From Porphyrobacter sp. CACIAM 03H1 (GTDB lineage: Bacteria > Pseudomonadota > Alphaproteobacteria > Sphingomonadales > Sphingomonadaceae): a DNA stretch of 64,000 nt. This document shows positions 55,629 through 64,000 of this stretch, piece by piece. The stretch is from positions 3,038,764 to 3,102,763 of the forward strand of contig NZ_CP021378.1 in NCBI RefSeq assembly GCF_002215495.1. The letters are read 5' to 3'. The translations under genes and the position numbers were made by a program. Numbering within the stretch: position 1 is the stretch's first letter; every line of letters starts with the position of its first letter. Below the pieces are notes generated by a model. That model saw nothing but the letters and a program-made list of their open reading frames with translations, ran no database searches and had not been told where the DNA came from.

Positions 55629-56627
55629 ATGAAAGCCATCCGCACCCACCAGACCGGCGGGCCAGAGACCCTGACGCTCGACGAGATCGACGCGCCGACC
55701 CCCGGCAAGGGCGAGGTGCTGGTCGCGGTCAAGGCCTGCGCGATCAACTATCCCGACGGGCTGATCATCCGCGACATGTACCAGTTCAAGCCGCAGCGCC
55801 CCTTCTCGCCCGGCGGCGAGATCAGCGGCGTGATCGAGGCGGTCGGCGAAGGGGTCGAGGGCTTCGCGGTGGGTGACAAGGTGCTCGCCGGGATCGGCAA
55901 CGGGGGCCTTGCCGAAAAGGTCGTGGTGCCCGCGGGCCGGATGTTCAAGGTGCCCGATGGCGTGCCCTTCGAGAAGGCTGCCTCGCTGCTGATGACCTAC
56001 GGCACCACCATCCACGGCCTCAAGGACCGCGGGCACATCAAGGCGGGCGACACCGTGCTGATCCTCGGGGCAGCGGGCGGTGTCGGCCTCTCGGCGATCG
56101 AGCTTGCCAAGGCCTTCGGCGCGCGCGTGGTCGCCGCCGTGTCCTCGGAAGCCAAGGGCGAGGTCGCCCGCAAGGCGGGGGCCGACGAGGTCGTGATCTA
56201 CCCTCGCGAGGCGATGGACAAGGACGGCTCCAAAGCCCTTGCAGACGCCTTCAAGAAGGCCTGCGGCCCCGAAGGCGCAAACATCGTCTACGACATCGTC
56301 GGCGGGCAATATTCCGAGCCCGCGCTGCGCGCCATCGCCTGGGAGGGCCGCTTCCTGGTGGTCGGCTTCCCGGCGGGGATCGCCAAGATGCCGCTCAACC
56401 TCACCCTGCTGAAGTCCTGCGACATCTGCGGCGTGTTCTGGGGCGCCTTCACCGCGCGCGAGCCCGAGGCCTTCCGCGCGCAGGTTGCCGAGCTGTTCGA
56501 CCTGATGCAGGCCGGCAAGATCGACCCGCTCGTCTCCGAGACCTTCCCCCTCGCCCGCGCCGGCGATGCCATCGCCAAGCTCGAAGCGCGCGAGGCGGTG
56601 GGCAAGCTCGTGGTGACGATGGAATAA
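55629..56627 (+). CDS. NADPH:quinone oxidoreductase-type zinc-independent MDR dehydrogenase
   Basis: 332 residues. The GroES-like N-terminal domain (ETLTLDEIDAPTPGKGEVLV, then FKPQRPFSPGGEISGVIE) and Rossmann domain (DTVLILGAAGGVGLSAIELAKA) are clear. The Cys ligands of the zinc enzymes are missing. It probably reduces quinones or enones with NADPH. A strong terminator hairpin follows, so the leuC-to-here operon ends at this gene. Confidence 0.9.
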   Translation: MKAIRTHQTGGPETLTLDEIDAPTPGKGEVLVAVKACAINYPDGLIIRDMYQFKPQRPFSPGGEISGVIEAVGEGVEGFAVGDKVLAGIGNGGLAEKVVVPAGRMFKVPDGVPFEKAASLLMTYGTTIHGLKDRGHIKAGDTVLILGAAGGVGLSAIELAKAFGARVVAAVSSEAKGEVARKAGADEVVIYPREAMDKDGSKALADAFKKACGPEGANIVYDIVGGQYSEPALRAIAWEGRFLVVGFPAGIAKMPLNLTLLKSCDICGVFWGAFTAREPEAFRAQVAELFDLMQAGKIDPLVSETFPLARAGDAIAKLEAREAVGKLVVTME

Positions 56628-56641
56628 TGTATCGTGATTGT

Positions 56642-56685
56642 GCGGGCGGGGTGCGGCTTCGTGCTTGAAGCCGCGCCCTGCCCGC
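56642..56685 (+). terminator. Strong terminator hairpin after the quinone oxidoreductase
   Basis: A near-perfect stem of about 19 bp (GCGGGC...GGCTTC / GAAGCC...GCCCGC) with a GTGCTT loop is followed by TTTAT. It starts 15 nt after the stop codon. It ends the leuC-leuD operon and precedes the DUF1476 gene. Confidence 0.88.
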
Positions 56686-56728
56686 TTTATCGGATCAGGC
56701 GGATCGTACCCGAAGGGACACATATCGC

Positions 56729-57052
56729 ATGACCGATTTCAAGGACCGCGAACGCGCCGAGGAGGCCCACTTCGCGCTCGAGGAAGAAACCGCATTCCGC
56801 ATCGCTGCGCGCCGCAACAAGCTGCTGGGCGAATGGGCGGCCGGGCTGATGAAGCTCACCCCGGAGGAAACCGACGCCTATCGCAAGGCGGTGGTGCAGG
56901 CCGACTTCGAGGAATCGGGCGACGAGGACGTGGTGCGCAAGCTGCTCGGCGATCTCACCGCAGCGCAGGCCAGTGTCAGCGAATCCGACATCCGCATGAA
57001 GCTCGAGGAGCTGACCATCGAGGCGCGCCGCCAGCTGCTCGGCGGGGTGTGA
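56729..57052 (+). CDS. DUF1476 / ATPase inhibitor zeta-type protein
   Basis: 107 residues. The full family pattern is present: FKDRERAEEAHFALEEETAFRIAARRNKLLGEWAA, then LTPEETDAYRKAVVQAD. In Paracoccus the protein is the natural inhibitor of F1-ATPase, blocking ATP hydrolysis. It is found almost only in alphaproteobacteria. It begins a small operon with bolA and a monothiol glutaredoxin. Confidence 0.92.
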   Translation: MTDFKDRERAEEAHFALEEETAFRIAARRNKLLGEWAAGLMKLTPEETDAYRKAVVQADFEESGDEDVVRKLLGDLTAAQASVSESDIRMKLEELTIEARRQLLGGV

Positions 57053-57056
57053 CCTC

Positions 57057-57290
57057 ATGCCGATGACCGCCGCCGAGATCGAGGGCGCGATCCTCGCCGC
57101 GCTGCCGGGGGCCGAGGTCGAACTCACCGATCTCGCCGGCGACGATGACCACTGGGCGGCGACCGTCACCGCACCGCAATTCGCGGGCCTCAGCCGGGTC
57201 GCGCAGCACAAGCTGGTCTATGCCGCGCTGGGCGGACGCATGGGGGGCGTGCTGCACGCCTTGCAAGTCACCACCGTGGTCCCCAAGTAA
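57057..57290 (+). CDS. BolA-family protein
   Basis: 77 residues. The class II KH-like fold has the [28 protein letters not shown] pattern with the conserved His for Fe-S binding together with a monothiol glutaredoxin. The next gene is that glutaredoxin. The short form is the IbaG/BolA2 type rather than the morphogene BolA. It starts 4 nt after the DUF1476 stop. Confidence 0.92.
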   Translation: MPMTAAEIEGAILAALPGAEVELTDLAGDDDHWAATVTAPQFAGLSRVAQHKLVYAALGGRMGGVLHALQVTTVVPK

Positions 57291-57328
57291 ACCGCAACGA
57301 TCAACCCACCTTCAGGGGCACCCATTCA

Positions 57329-57658
57329 ATGTCCGACGTCAACGCCCGCATTGCCGATCTCGTCACCGCCAACGACGTGGTGCTGTTCATGAAGGGCACG
57401 CCGCTGTTCCCGCAATGCGGCTTCTCCAGCCGCGCGGTGGCGATCCTCGACCATTGCGGCGTCGCCTATGAAAGCGTCGACGTGCTGCAGGACATGGAAA
57501 TCCGCCAGGGCATCAAGAGCTTCTCCGACTGGCCGACCATCCCCCAGCTCTACGTGAAGGGCGAATTCGTGGGCGGCAGCGACATCATGATGGAGATGTT
57601 CGAAGCGGGCGAACTGCAGCAGCTGCTCGACCAGCAGGGCGTTGCCAAGGTCGGTTGA
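57329..57658 (+). CDS. grxD: Monothiol glutaredoxin (Grx4/GrxD)
   Basis: 109 residues. The CGFS active site (QCGFSSRAV near residue 30) marks the Fe-S-binding monothiol class. The glutathione-site [16 protein letters not shown] is present. With the adjacent BolA-type protein it should make a 2Fe-2S heterocomplex in iron homeostasis or cluster delivery. Confidence 0.96.
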   Translation: MSDVNARIADLVTANDVVLFMKGTPLFPQCGFSSRAVAILDHCGVAYESVDVLQDMEIRQGIKSFSDWPTIPQLYVKGEFVGGSDIMMEMFEAGELQQLLDQQGVAKVG

Positions 57659-57924
57659 TTTCTTGTTTTCCGCACCCGCCTTGCGCGGGTGGGTCCTCGG
57701 CGTTTTTCCCTGCGCTTCGCTACGGGGCGCCTGCGGGCGGCCGTTCGGCCTTGCGGTCGCTGGCGCGACCGATATCAGCACTCCATGGCAGACTGGCACT
57801 GATCGGCCCGAAGGGCCGCAAGCGCGAACGCGCGCCCGAAGGGGTGGCCCCGCAAGGGGCCGGGCCCCCGGAGGATAGCCAGGCGGGCCGGACGGCCCGC
57901 GCCGGCGCCTGAGGCGCAACAAAA
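57659..57924. repeat. GC-rich intergenic repeat region including a 24-nt dispersed repeat
   Basis: Part of the 547-nt gap between grxD and the Nudix gene (57659-58205). It holds the 24-nt block 57731-57754 identical to 21938-21961, plus several short GC hairpins (for example GGCCCGAAGGGCC and GGCGGGCCGGACGGCCCGC). The remaining gap, 57956-58205, shows nothing I can assign except a probable promoter for the Nudix gene. Confidence 0.6.
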
Positions 57925-57955
57925 AAGCGCCCCGCAGGACCAGTGCGGGGCGCTT
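57925..57955 (+). terminator. Terminator hairpin downstream of grxD
   Basis: AAGCGCCCCGCA/TGCGGGGCGCTT forms a 12-bp stem with a 7-nt loop, followed by CTTCATTTTC on the plus strand and preceded by A-rich sequence. It lies 266 nt beyond the grxD stop, so it may be the end of a long 3' region or a bidirectional boundary. Confidence 0.75.
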
Positions 57956-58205
57956 CTTCATTTTCGGGGAGGCGCAACCCGGAGACCAGGAAGGGTCGCG
58001 CCTCGCGTCGAAGACCATTGGGACCGCCACATACTATGCAGGGCCCGTGCCAAACTCGCGAAAGCACGGAAATCTGCGGTTTTCCGCGCCATGCGCATCG
58101 CCGCGCCGGGAGCAGTTGTAAAGCGCGCCGACACCCCTCTCCAAAGCGGCAGGGATGCGCCTTCCCCCTTGGCAAGCGCCTGCCGCAAGGCCATCCTTTG
58201 CCGCA

Positions 58206-58988
58206 ATGACCCATGATTCCGCGCCCCAGGGCATCCCCGCCGCGACCATCATCATCTTCCGCAACGCCCCCGACGGGGGTGCGCCGGAGGTGCTGATGAC
58301 CGTGCGCTCGCGCGAAATGACCTTCGCGGGCGGCATGGCGGTGTTCCCCGGCGGAAGGGTGGACCCTGCGGACTATGCGCTCGCCGACACCGTCGCGGCC
58401 GAGCACGGCCTCGCGCCCGACGAGGCCGCCCACCAGATCGCGGCTGTGCGCGAGACCCTTGAGGAGACCGGCCTCGCGCTCGGCCTTGCGGGCGCGATCG
58501 ACGCCGCCAGCGCGGCGGCGGCACGGGCGATGCTGGCCGAGACCGGCGCGCTCGCCCCGGTGCTCGCGGCGTTCGGCTGGCGGCTCGATCTTGCCCAGAT
58601 CGTCCCCTTCGCGCGCTGGTTCCCCAAAAACGAGAACATCCCGCGCGTCTACGACACGCGCTTCTACCTCGCCGACCTCGGCACCGGCGCGGTCGAGGTG
58701 TCGATCGACGCCTCGGAGAACACCCGTCTGTTCTGGACCACGGCGCAGGGCGCGCTCGATGCCGCGGCCGAGGGTGACATAAAGCTGATCTTCCCCACCC
58801 GCCGCAATCTCGAACGCCTCGCCCTGTTCGCAAGCTTCGCCGAGGCGAAGGCCCAGGCCGAGGCGATCCCGGTGCGCACCATCATGCCCCAGATCGTCGA
58901 GCAGGACGGCAAGCCGTGGCTGACGATCCTTGCCGATGCCGGCTATCCGGTGACGGGCGAATTGCTGGAAACGGTGGCGCGGGGCTGA
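58206..58988 (+). CDS. Nudix hydrolase of the NUDT7/NUDT19 type
   Basis: 260 residues from the ATG at 58206. The Nudix box is GGRVDP ... AAVRETLEETGLAL, with a long insert between the Gly pair and the RExxEE core. This is characteristic of the NUDT19-like subgroup, which is thought to cleave CoA or acyl-CoA. The downstream part includes FPKNENIPRVYDTRFYL. It converges on the glycosyltransferase gene. The longer upstream reading is not supported by a ribosome-binding site. Confidence 0.88.
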   Translation: MTHDSAPQGIPAATIIIFRNAPDGGAPEVLMTVRSREMTFAGGMAVFPGGRVDPADYALADTVAAEHGLAPDEAAHQIAAVRETLEETGLALGLAGAIDAASAAAARAMLAETGALAPVLAAFGWRLDLAQIVPFARWFPKNENIPRVYDTRFYLADLGTGAVEVSIDASENTRLFWTTAQGALDAAAEGDIKLIFPTRRNLERLALFASFAEAKAQAEAIPVRTIMPQIVEQDGKPWLTILADAGYPVTGELLETVARG

Positions 58989-59003
58989 ACGCCAGACGGG
59001 GCG

Positions 59004-60011
59004 TCAGTCGATCGCCTGCCGGGTCTGTTCGGGCGGGGTGAGAACCGCCTTCAGGGAGCGGCTGAGGCGCTTCAACCGGCATTCCAGCCGCTGCTTCCAC
59101 AGCGGGCCGACCATTGCCAGTTCGATCGGAAGGCGCACGAGGTGCGACAGGCTCATCGCTGCCCCCGCCAGCCGCGCGGCGCCGGTGCCCTGGGTGAGGC
59201 GGATATAGACCAGCTGCCCCTGCTGCGTCTGCACATCGCGCCAGATCGGGATCGAGCGCGTCGTCACGCCCTGGTGATGGATCACCGACAGCCCCCCCAT
59301 GTGCAGGATCCGGTAGCCCGCACGGCGGACACGGTGGCAGAACTCCCGCTCCTCGGCGTAGATGAATATCCGCTGGTCGAGCGGGCCAACCGTGTCGATC
59401 ACGTCGCGCCGCATCGCCATGAAACAGCCGACCACCGCCTCGCACGCGAACTCGGCGCGGGGCTCGTGCTCCGGATAGCGGATGTTGTAGCGCGGCAGGA
59501 ACCGCGCGATGACCCCTGCGGGCAGAAAGGCGCGGACGAGGAAATGTCCGGGCGTGAGGTCACGCAGCGCGGAGCTGACGATCTGCCCGCCTCCCACCTC
59601 CTGCGGCACACCGATCACGCCGATGCCGGGGTCGGCCGCAAGCCGGTCGCACACCGCGCGCAGCACGCCTTCGGGCAACTGCGTGTCGGGGTTGAGCAGC
59701 AGCAGGAACTGCCCTTGCGCCACCGCGAGGCCGGCATTGTTGCCACCTGCAAAGCCGAGGTTCTCGGCCATTTCCAGCACCCGGGCCTGAGGGTAGGCCG
59801 CCGCGATCCGCGCCGCCCCCCCGTCGGCCGAGGCATTGTCGACCACGATCACCTCGATACTGCGGCCGTGATCCTGCCCGTAGAGGCTGGCGAGGCAATC
59901 GATCACCTCGTCCGCCGCACGGTAATTGACGATGACGATGCTGACATCCGCCGCAGGCGGGGCCGCGCCGGGCACCGGTTCGCCGGGGGGTTCGCGTGCG
60001 GGGGAGTGCAT
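59004..60011 (-). CDS. Family 2 glycosyltransferase, rhamnosyltransferase-like
   Basis: 335 residues. GT-A fold: SIVIVNYRAADEVIDCLASL, then VIVVDNASADGG, LLLLNPDTQLPEG (DxD-like site) and KRRDVIDTVGPLDQRIFIYAEE-type acceptor region (here AMRRDVIDTVGPLDQ). Enzymes with this pattern build cell-surface polysaccharide. The N-terminal 20 residues are Pro-rich. No membrane anchor or polysaccharide cluster is adjacent, so the product is unknown. Confidence 0.9.
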   Translation of the reverse strand: MHSPAREPPGEPVPGAAPPAADVSIVIVNYRAADEVIDCLASLYGQDHGRSIEVIVVDNASADGGAARIAAAYPQARVLEMAENLGFAGGNNAGLAVAQGQFLLLLNPDTQLPEGVLRAVCDRLAADPGIGVIGVPQEVGGGQIVSSALRDLTPGHFLVRAFLPAGVIARFLPRYNIRYPEHEPRAEFACEAVVGCFMAMRRDVIDTVGPLDQRIFIYAEEREFCHRVRRAGYRILHMGGLSVIHHQGVTTRSIPIWRDVQTQQGQLVYIRLTQGTGAARLAGAAMSLSHLVRLPIELAMVGPLWKQRLECRLKRLSRSLKAVLTPPEQTRQAID

Positions 60012-60063
60012 GGCGGGCGGCTAGCACGGCGCGCAGGGTGTGACAAACGCCGCGATGCGACGG

Positions 60064-60140
60064 TGGCGCGCCCGGCAGGACTCGAACCTGCTGCCTCAAG
60101 ATTAGAAGTCTCGCGCTCTATCCAGATGAGCTACGGGCGC
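60064..60140 (-). tRNA. tRNA-Arg(TCT)
   Basis: A 77-nt cloverleaf including an encoded CCA. The acceptor GCGCCCG pairs with CGGGCGC, the anticodon loop CTTCTAA gives TCT (reading AGA/AGG), and the T-loop is TTCGAGTCC. It lies between the glycosyltransferase and the transporter gene. Confidence 0.97.
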
Positions 60141-60201
60141 GCGCCGGAGCCGCCAATAGCGCGCTTTGCCGCACAAGGGAAACGCGCTAGGCGTGCTGGC
60201 G

Positions 60202-61095
60202 ATGGAAAACGCCGCTCCGACCGCCCCCGAGCCCCTCGATCCCGCCGCCGCCTTCGACCGCGATCCGACCGACGGGATCATCGCCACTTCGCGTCCGCCG
60301 GTGACCTTCCGCTATTACGACCTCGTCATGGCGGGATTCGTGGCGATCCTGCTGCTTTCCAACATCATCGGCGCGGCCAAGCTGACCTATGTCAGCGTGC
60401 CTTTCTGGCCCGAAGGCTGGTGGCCCGCGCCCGACGGCACCTTCATCTACGGCGCGGGCATCCTGTTCTTCCCGCTGGGCTACGTGATCGGCGACGTGCT
60501 GACCGAGATCTACGGCTTCGCCAAGGCGCGCCGCGTGATCTGGGTGGGGACGGCGGCGATGATCTTCCTCGCCTTCATGTCCTACATCGTCACCGCCCTC
60601 CCCCCGTTCGACGGGTGGGAGTGCGCCGCGAGCGGCTTTGGCGGAGAGCGCCCGGCGACGTCGAATGCCGATCCGGCGATCCCCGGCGGGGCGATCTGCC
60701 AGCTGACCTATGAAAGCGTGTTCGGCAGCACCTGGCGCATCGTCGTCGCCTCGATCACCGCGTTCTGGGCTGGCGAGTTCGTGAACTCCTTCGTGATGGC
60801 CAAGATGAAGGTCTGGACCCGGGGCCACGCCCTGTGGACGCGCACCATCGGCTCGACCTTCGTCGGCCAAGGGGTGGACAGCCTCATCTTCTATCCGGTC
60901 GCCTTCTACGGCATCTGGACGACCGATGCGGTGCTGACCGTGATGGTCACCAACTGGGCGCTGAAGGTCGTGTGGGAGGCTGTGCTGACGCCAGTGACAT
61001 ATCTGGTGGTGAACCGGCTGAAGGCGGCCGAGGGCGTGGATCTCTACGACATCGACACCGACTTCTCGCCCTTCGGGAGCGAAAAGCCGGCGTAA
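60202..61095 (+). CDS. Queuosine-precursor transporter, YhhQ/VUT family
   Basis: 297 residues. Six membrane segments are visible, with the family pattern LLLSNIIGAAKLTYV, then GILFFPLGYVIGDVLTEIYGFAKARRVIW and FWAGEFVNSFVMAKMKVWTRGHALWTRTIGSTFVGQGVDSL. Such proteins import preQ0/preQ1 for tRNA queuosine. The extra loop around 150-175 (ECAASGFGGERPATS) is longer than in E. coli YhhQ. The ATG at 60202 is chosen; upstream TTG/GTG starts would begin in tRNA-flanking sequence. Confidence 0.88.
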   Translation: MENAAPTAPEPLDPAAAFDRDPTDGIIATSRPPVTFRYYDLVMAGFVAILLLSNIIGAAKLTYVSVPFWPEGWWPAPDGTFIYGAGILFFPLGYVIGDVLTEIYGFAKARRVIWVGTAAMIFLAFMSYIVTALPPFDGWECAASGFGGERPATSNADPAIPGGAICQLTYESVFGSTWRIVVASITAFWAGEFVNSFVMAKMKVWTRGHALWTRTIGSTFVGQGVDSLIFYPVAFYGIWTTDAVLTVMVTNWALKVVWEAVLTPVTYLVVNRLKAAEGVDLYDIDTDFSPFGSEKPA

Positions 61096-61103
61096 TCCAG
61101 CAT

Positions 61104-61217
61104 CCGTTCGCCCTGAGCTTGTCGGAAGCGAAGCTGACGCGCAGCGTCAACGGCTGCCTTTCCTTTTGCTGACGGCCAAGGACAAGGACGGTGCTTCGAC
61201 AGGCTCAGCACGAACGG
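61104..61217. repeat. Sphingomonad-type palindromic repeat, intergenic copy
   Basis: Inverted arms 61104-61128 and 61194-61217 read CCGTTCG...CTGAGC...GTCG and its complement, with one extra base in the left arm. It fills most of the 135-nt gap between the transporter and ppx stop codons, a place where it may serve as a bidirectional terminator. It shares arms with the copy inside truB; the loops differ. Confidence 0.85.
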
Positions 61218-61230
61218 ATTGACGCCAGGC

Positions 61231-62760
61231 CTACATCTCGATCTCGCTGACGATATCGACCCGCCAGCCGAGCCCGAGCCGGCCGGCGAGCAGCTTCATG
61301 TCCTTCTCGGTCGGCGCGCCGAATAGCGCGGCGTGGCTTTCCGCCAGTTCCAGCACCAGTGCGCCCCCGTCGACCCGCAGCCGGCTGACCTCCAGCGAGC
61401 GGGGCGCCTGCGCGCCCAGCCGCCGCGCAAGCCGTAGGGCGAGGCCCCAGCGCACGGCTTCCTCGAGCGCCGCCTCGCTCGCCAGCGCGCGCACCTCTTC
61501 GGGCAGGGAAAGCTGGTTGCCGTTGGCGGCGATCGCCGCGGCGAGCATCGCCCGGCCCTTGCCGTCGATCCCGATCCAGCGCTTGTGCAGCGCCCAGTTG
61601 ATCGCCTGCGGCAGGCGGATGTTGGGCTCGATCTGCATCGAGGCGAGCGCGAGCATGGTTGCCGCGAGCCGCAGCCGTTCCGAACCGTGTTCGCGCGCAG
61701 GCGCGGCGTCGAGCGTCCACGCGGCCATCCGCGTCGCCAGCGTCGCCTGCGTCCCGCGCTGCCCGGCAAAGACCGCCACACCGGCAAGCAGCGGGTCGGC
61801 CGCGCGGGTGTGGGCGGGCAGGCGATCGTAGAGCAGCCCCTCGCGCAGGCCCCACGAGGAAAACACCACCTTCTCCGGCGCCAGCCGCGCCAGCAGCGCC
61901 TGCAGCAGCACCGCGGCATCGGGCAGCTTCTCGGCGCGCATCGCCGAGATCCGGTCGCGACCCTTGAGTGCATCGCTCTCGGACAGCGCGAGCATCTCGG
62001 CAAGCTGCCGGGCGCCGGCGGCGTCGAGTTCGAAGCCGTGGGGATCGCTCAGCGGCCAGCCGCGCGCGGCCATCGCGAAGACCGCCATCGCCCGCCAGGT
62101 GCCGCCCACAAGATAGAGCGCCCCGTTCACCTCGGGCGGGTTTGCGGCGAGGTCCCAACCGGCCTTGCGGATCGCCTTGTCGAGCGACTTCCTCATCTCG
62201 CCCCGGTTCTTGCCGCGGTGTTCGGGCAGGCGCAGCGTGCCGAGCGGCAGCGTGCTCGCCCCCTCGGTCGTGCCGCCCGCGACCCGCACCAGTTCGAGGC
62301 TCCCGCCGCCGAGGTCGGCGACGATCCCGCGCGCCTCGGGGAAGGCACCGATGACGCCGTGGGCGCTGAGCAGCGCCTCCTCCTCGCCGGAGATGACCCG
62401 CGGAGACAGGCCGATCGCGCGCAGCTCGGCGACGAAGTCCGGTCCGTTCGCGGCATCGCGCACCGCCGCAGTGGCGACCACCTCGACATCCCTGATCCCG
62501 AGATCGCCGAGCAGCAGCGCAAAGCGTCTGAGGCCCCGCAGCGCCAGCCCCATCGCCTCGTCGGCGAGGCGCCCCGTGCTCGCGATCTCGCGCCCGAGCT
62601 TGGCCGTCACCTTCTCGTTGAGCAGTACCGTGGGCGCGCGCATCGTGCCGCCGTAGACGACGAGACGCACGGTGTTCGAACCGATGTCGATGATCGCGCG
62701 TTCCGGCGTCCCGCCGCTCACGGCGCTCTCGCGGTTTTCCCGCCGCCTGTTCCAGATCAT
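61231..62760 (-). CDS. ppx: Exopolyphosphatase / Ppx-GppA phosphatase
   Basis: 509 residues. The actin-like ATPase fold has [15 protein letters not shown] near residue 25, [11 protein letters not shown] with the catalytic Glu near 125, and [14 protein letters not shown] (phosphate-binding loop 2) near 145. The C-terminal HD-like half (300-500) fits the long Ppx form. It degrades polyphosphate or pppGpp. The ATG at 62760 overlaps the ppk stop (ATGA), so the two antagonistic enzymes are co-translated. Confidence 0.95.
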   Translation of the reverse strand: MIWNRRRENRESAVSGGTPERAIIDIGSNTVRLVVYGGTMRAPTVLLNEKVTAKLGREIASTGRLADEAMGLALRGLRRFALLLGDLGIRDVEVVATAAVRDAANGPDFVAELRAIGLSPRVISGEEEALLSAHGVIGAFPEARGIVADLGGGSLELVRVAGGTTEGASTLPLGTLRLPEHRGKNRGEMRKSLDKAIRKAGWDLAANPPEVNGALYLVGGTWRAMAVFAMAARGWPLSDPHGFELDAAGARQLAEMLALSESDALKGRDRISAMRAEKLPDAAVLLQALLARLAPEKVVFSSWGLREGLLYDRLPAHTRAADPLLAGVAVFAGQRGTQATLATRMAAWTLDAAPAREHGSERLRLAATMLALASMQIEPNIRLPQAINWALHKRWIGIDGKGRAMLAAAIAANGNQLSLPEEVRALASEAALEEAVRWGLALRLARRLGAQAPRSLEVSRLRVDGGALVLELAESHAALFGAPTEKDMKLLAGRLGLGWRVDIVSEIEM

Positions 62761-64000
62761 GCCGCGGCGCCCCGTCTGAGGGAGAGCTTGGGCACGGCCC
62801 CCGCCTCGAGCGCGCCACCCCGGCCCGAAAGCGAGGGGTTGGTCATGAAATAGCGGTGGCAGTTGAAGGGCTTGACCCCCGGCTCCGCCTCGACCCGCGA
62901 ATAGTGCCCGTCGGGGTGGAGCCACCAGCTCTGCTCGCTGTCGAGCATGTTGGCGAGCAGCACCTGCTGGAGCACCTGGTCGTGGACCGTGCGGTTGAGG
63001 ATCGGGATCAGCGTCTCCACGCGGCGGTCGAGATTGCGGCTCATCATGTCGGCCGACGCGATGAACACCGCCGCATGGGCGCTCGGCATCGGGTGGCCGT
63101 TGGCGAAGGCATAGATGCGGCTGTGCTCGAGGAAACGGCCGATGATCGACTTGACGCGGATGTTCTCCGACAGGCCGACGATGCCGGGCCTGAGGCAGCA
63201 GATGCCGCGCACCACCAGTTCGACCTGCACGCCCGCCTGGCTGGCGGCATAGAGCCGGTCGATCATGGCCTCGTCGGTGATCTGGTTGCACTTCATCCAG
63301 ATCGCGGCGGGCCTGCCCTTCTGGGCATTGGCGATCTCGATATCGATGCGGCGGCAGATTTCCTGGCGCAGGTCGATCGGGGCGATGTGGATGCGCTCCA
63401 GTTCGTGCGGTTCGACATAGCCGGTGACGAAATTGAACATCTTGGCCGCATCGCGCCCGAGCTTGGGATCGGCGGTGAAGAAGCTGAGGTCGGTGTAAAC
63501 CTTGGCCGTGACGGGATGGTAGTTGCCGGTGCCGAAGTGGCAGTAGGTGCGGAAGCTCTCGCCCTCGCGCCGCACCACCATCGCGACCTTGGCGTGGGTC
63601 TTCCAGTCGGTGAAGCCGTAGATCACCTGCACCCCGGCGCGTTCCAGCTTGCTCGCCCACTTGAGGTTCTGTTCCTCGTCGAAGCGGGCCTTCAACTCGA
63701 CCACGGCGGTCACCGATTTGCCCGCCTCGGCCGCCTCGATCAGCGCGTTGATGACCGCCGACTGCGAGCCTGCGCGGTAGAGCGTCTGCTTGATCGCCAC
63801 CACTTCGGGATCGGCGGCGGCCTGACGGATGAAATCGACCACCACCTCGAAGCTTTCGTAGGGGTGGTGGATGACGATGTCCTTCTCGCGGATCGCCGAG
63901 AAGGCATCCCCGTCATGCTCGCGGATGCGCTCGGGAAAGCGCGGGGAATAGGCGTCGAACTTGAGGTCCGGGCGATCCTCGCGGACGATCTCGGCAAGGC
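62757..64000 (-). CDS. ppk: Polyphosphate kinase (5' part outside the window)
   Basis: About 414 C-terminal residues are visible; the gene runs off the right edge, so no start is given. The phospholipase-D-like catalytic domains are present: [16 protein letters not shown] near the edge, then [21 protein letters not shown] and ARFDEEQNL. These are followed by [12 protein letters not shown] with the autophosphorylated His, HFGTGNYHP, and a second PLD-like part ([17 protein letters not shown]). It makes polyphosphate from ATP and pairs with the overlapping ppx. Confidence 0.96.
   Translation of the reverse strand, partial: LAEIVREDRPDLKFDAYSPRFPERIREHDGDAFSAIREKDIVIHHPYESFEVVVDFIRQAAADPEVVAIKQTLYRAGSQSAVINALIEAAEAGKSVTAVVELKARFDEEQNLKWASKLERAGVQVIYGFTDWKTHAKVAMVVRREGESFRTYCHFGTGNYHPVTAKVYTDLSFFTADPKLGRDAAKMFNFVTGYVEPHELERIHIAPIDLRQEICRRIDIEIANAQKGRPAAIWMKCNQITDEAMIDRLYAASQAGVQVELVVRGICCLRPGIVGLSENIRVKSIIGRFLEHSRIYAFANGHPMPSAHAAVFIASADMMSRNLDRRVETLIPILNRTVHDQVLQQVLLANMLDSEQSWWLHPDGHYSRVEAEPGVKPFNCHRYFMTNPSLSGRGGALEAGAVPKLSLRRGAAA

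Overview
The window looks like a chromosome segment of a high-GC, carotenoid-producing alphaproteobacterium of the order Sphingomonadales, most likely the Erythrobacter/Porphyrobacter group. The evidence is a GcrA cell-cycle regulator, a crtW-crtZ ketocarotenoid pair, a DUF1476 (ATPase zeta-type) protein, a BolA/monothiol glutaredoxin pair, and copies of the palindromic repeat typical of sphingomonads (arms resembling CCTGAGCTTGTCGAAG). Family assignments rest on motifs I could read by eye; no database was searched.

Region 1 (1 to about 21,220) is the right-hand part of an integrated mobile element. A P4-type tyrosine integrase (19780-21066) sits directly against the 3' end of a tRNA-Ser(CGA) gene, and the left end lies outside the window. 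The backbone is an ArdC-like antirestriction protein, a large ParB-like protein, a 1413-residue methyltransferase/strawberry-notch helicase fusion, a CHC2/Toprim primase-like protein and a secreted lytic transglycosylase. The cargo in the middle is almost entirely defence-like. It has a GHKL ATPase fused to a PD-(D/E)XK nuclease, a divergent two-gene operon (helical protein plus restriction-endonuclease-like protein) that I do not recognise, a Septu-like ATPase/HNH pair, and a RES/Xre toxin-antitoxin with operator-like boxes. A match to the alphaproteobacterial LexA box lies between the primase and transglycosylase genes.

Region 2 (21,224-40,000) is core chromosome: tRNA-Ser, hspQ, an ABC-2 permease, gcrA, a DUF481 porin-like protein and a spermidine-synthase-like protein. 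After these come the translation genes, split into two minus-strand blocks: rimP-nusA-ylxR-infB-thioesterase-rbfA and tdk-truB-rpsO-pnp. A YceI protein and a DUF1963 protein lie between the blocks. truB carries an in-frame palindromic repeat. Two PilZ-domain paralogues follow.

Region 3 (40,000-45,120) is an enlarged phage-shock-protein locus. Divergent pspF faces a perfect-consensus sigma-54 promoter that drives a small peptide, pspA, pspB, pspC, then six more small PspB-like membrane/coiled-coil proteins and a terminal 58-residue membrane protein. Most of these genes are coupled by 1-4 nt overlaps.

Region 4 (45,120-64,000) holds sufE, a VOC protein, crtW-crtZ, a choloylglycine-hydrolase-type amidase, a Crp/Fnr regulator, a GMC oxidoreductase, a frameshifted HAD hydrolase, a thioesterase, and leuC-leuD with two small unknown genes between them. 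It continues with a quinone oxidoreductase, DUF1476-bolA-grx, a Nudix hydrolase, a family 2 glycosyltransferase, tRNA-Arg(TCT), a YhhQ-type queuosine-precursor transporter and a ppk-ppx operon whose ppk runs off the right edge.

The two most interesting parts are the defence-loaded element, with its unrecognised two-gene system at 5791-9302, and the tandem expansion of PspB-like proteins behind pspC.
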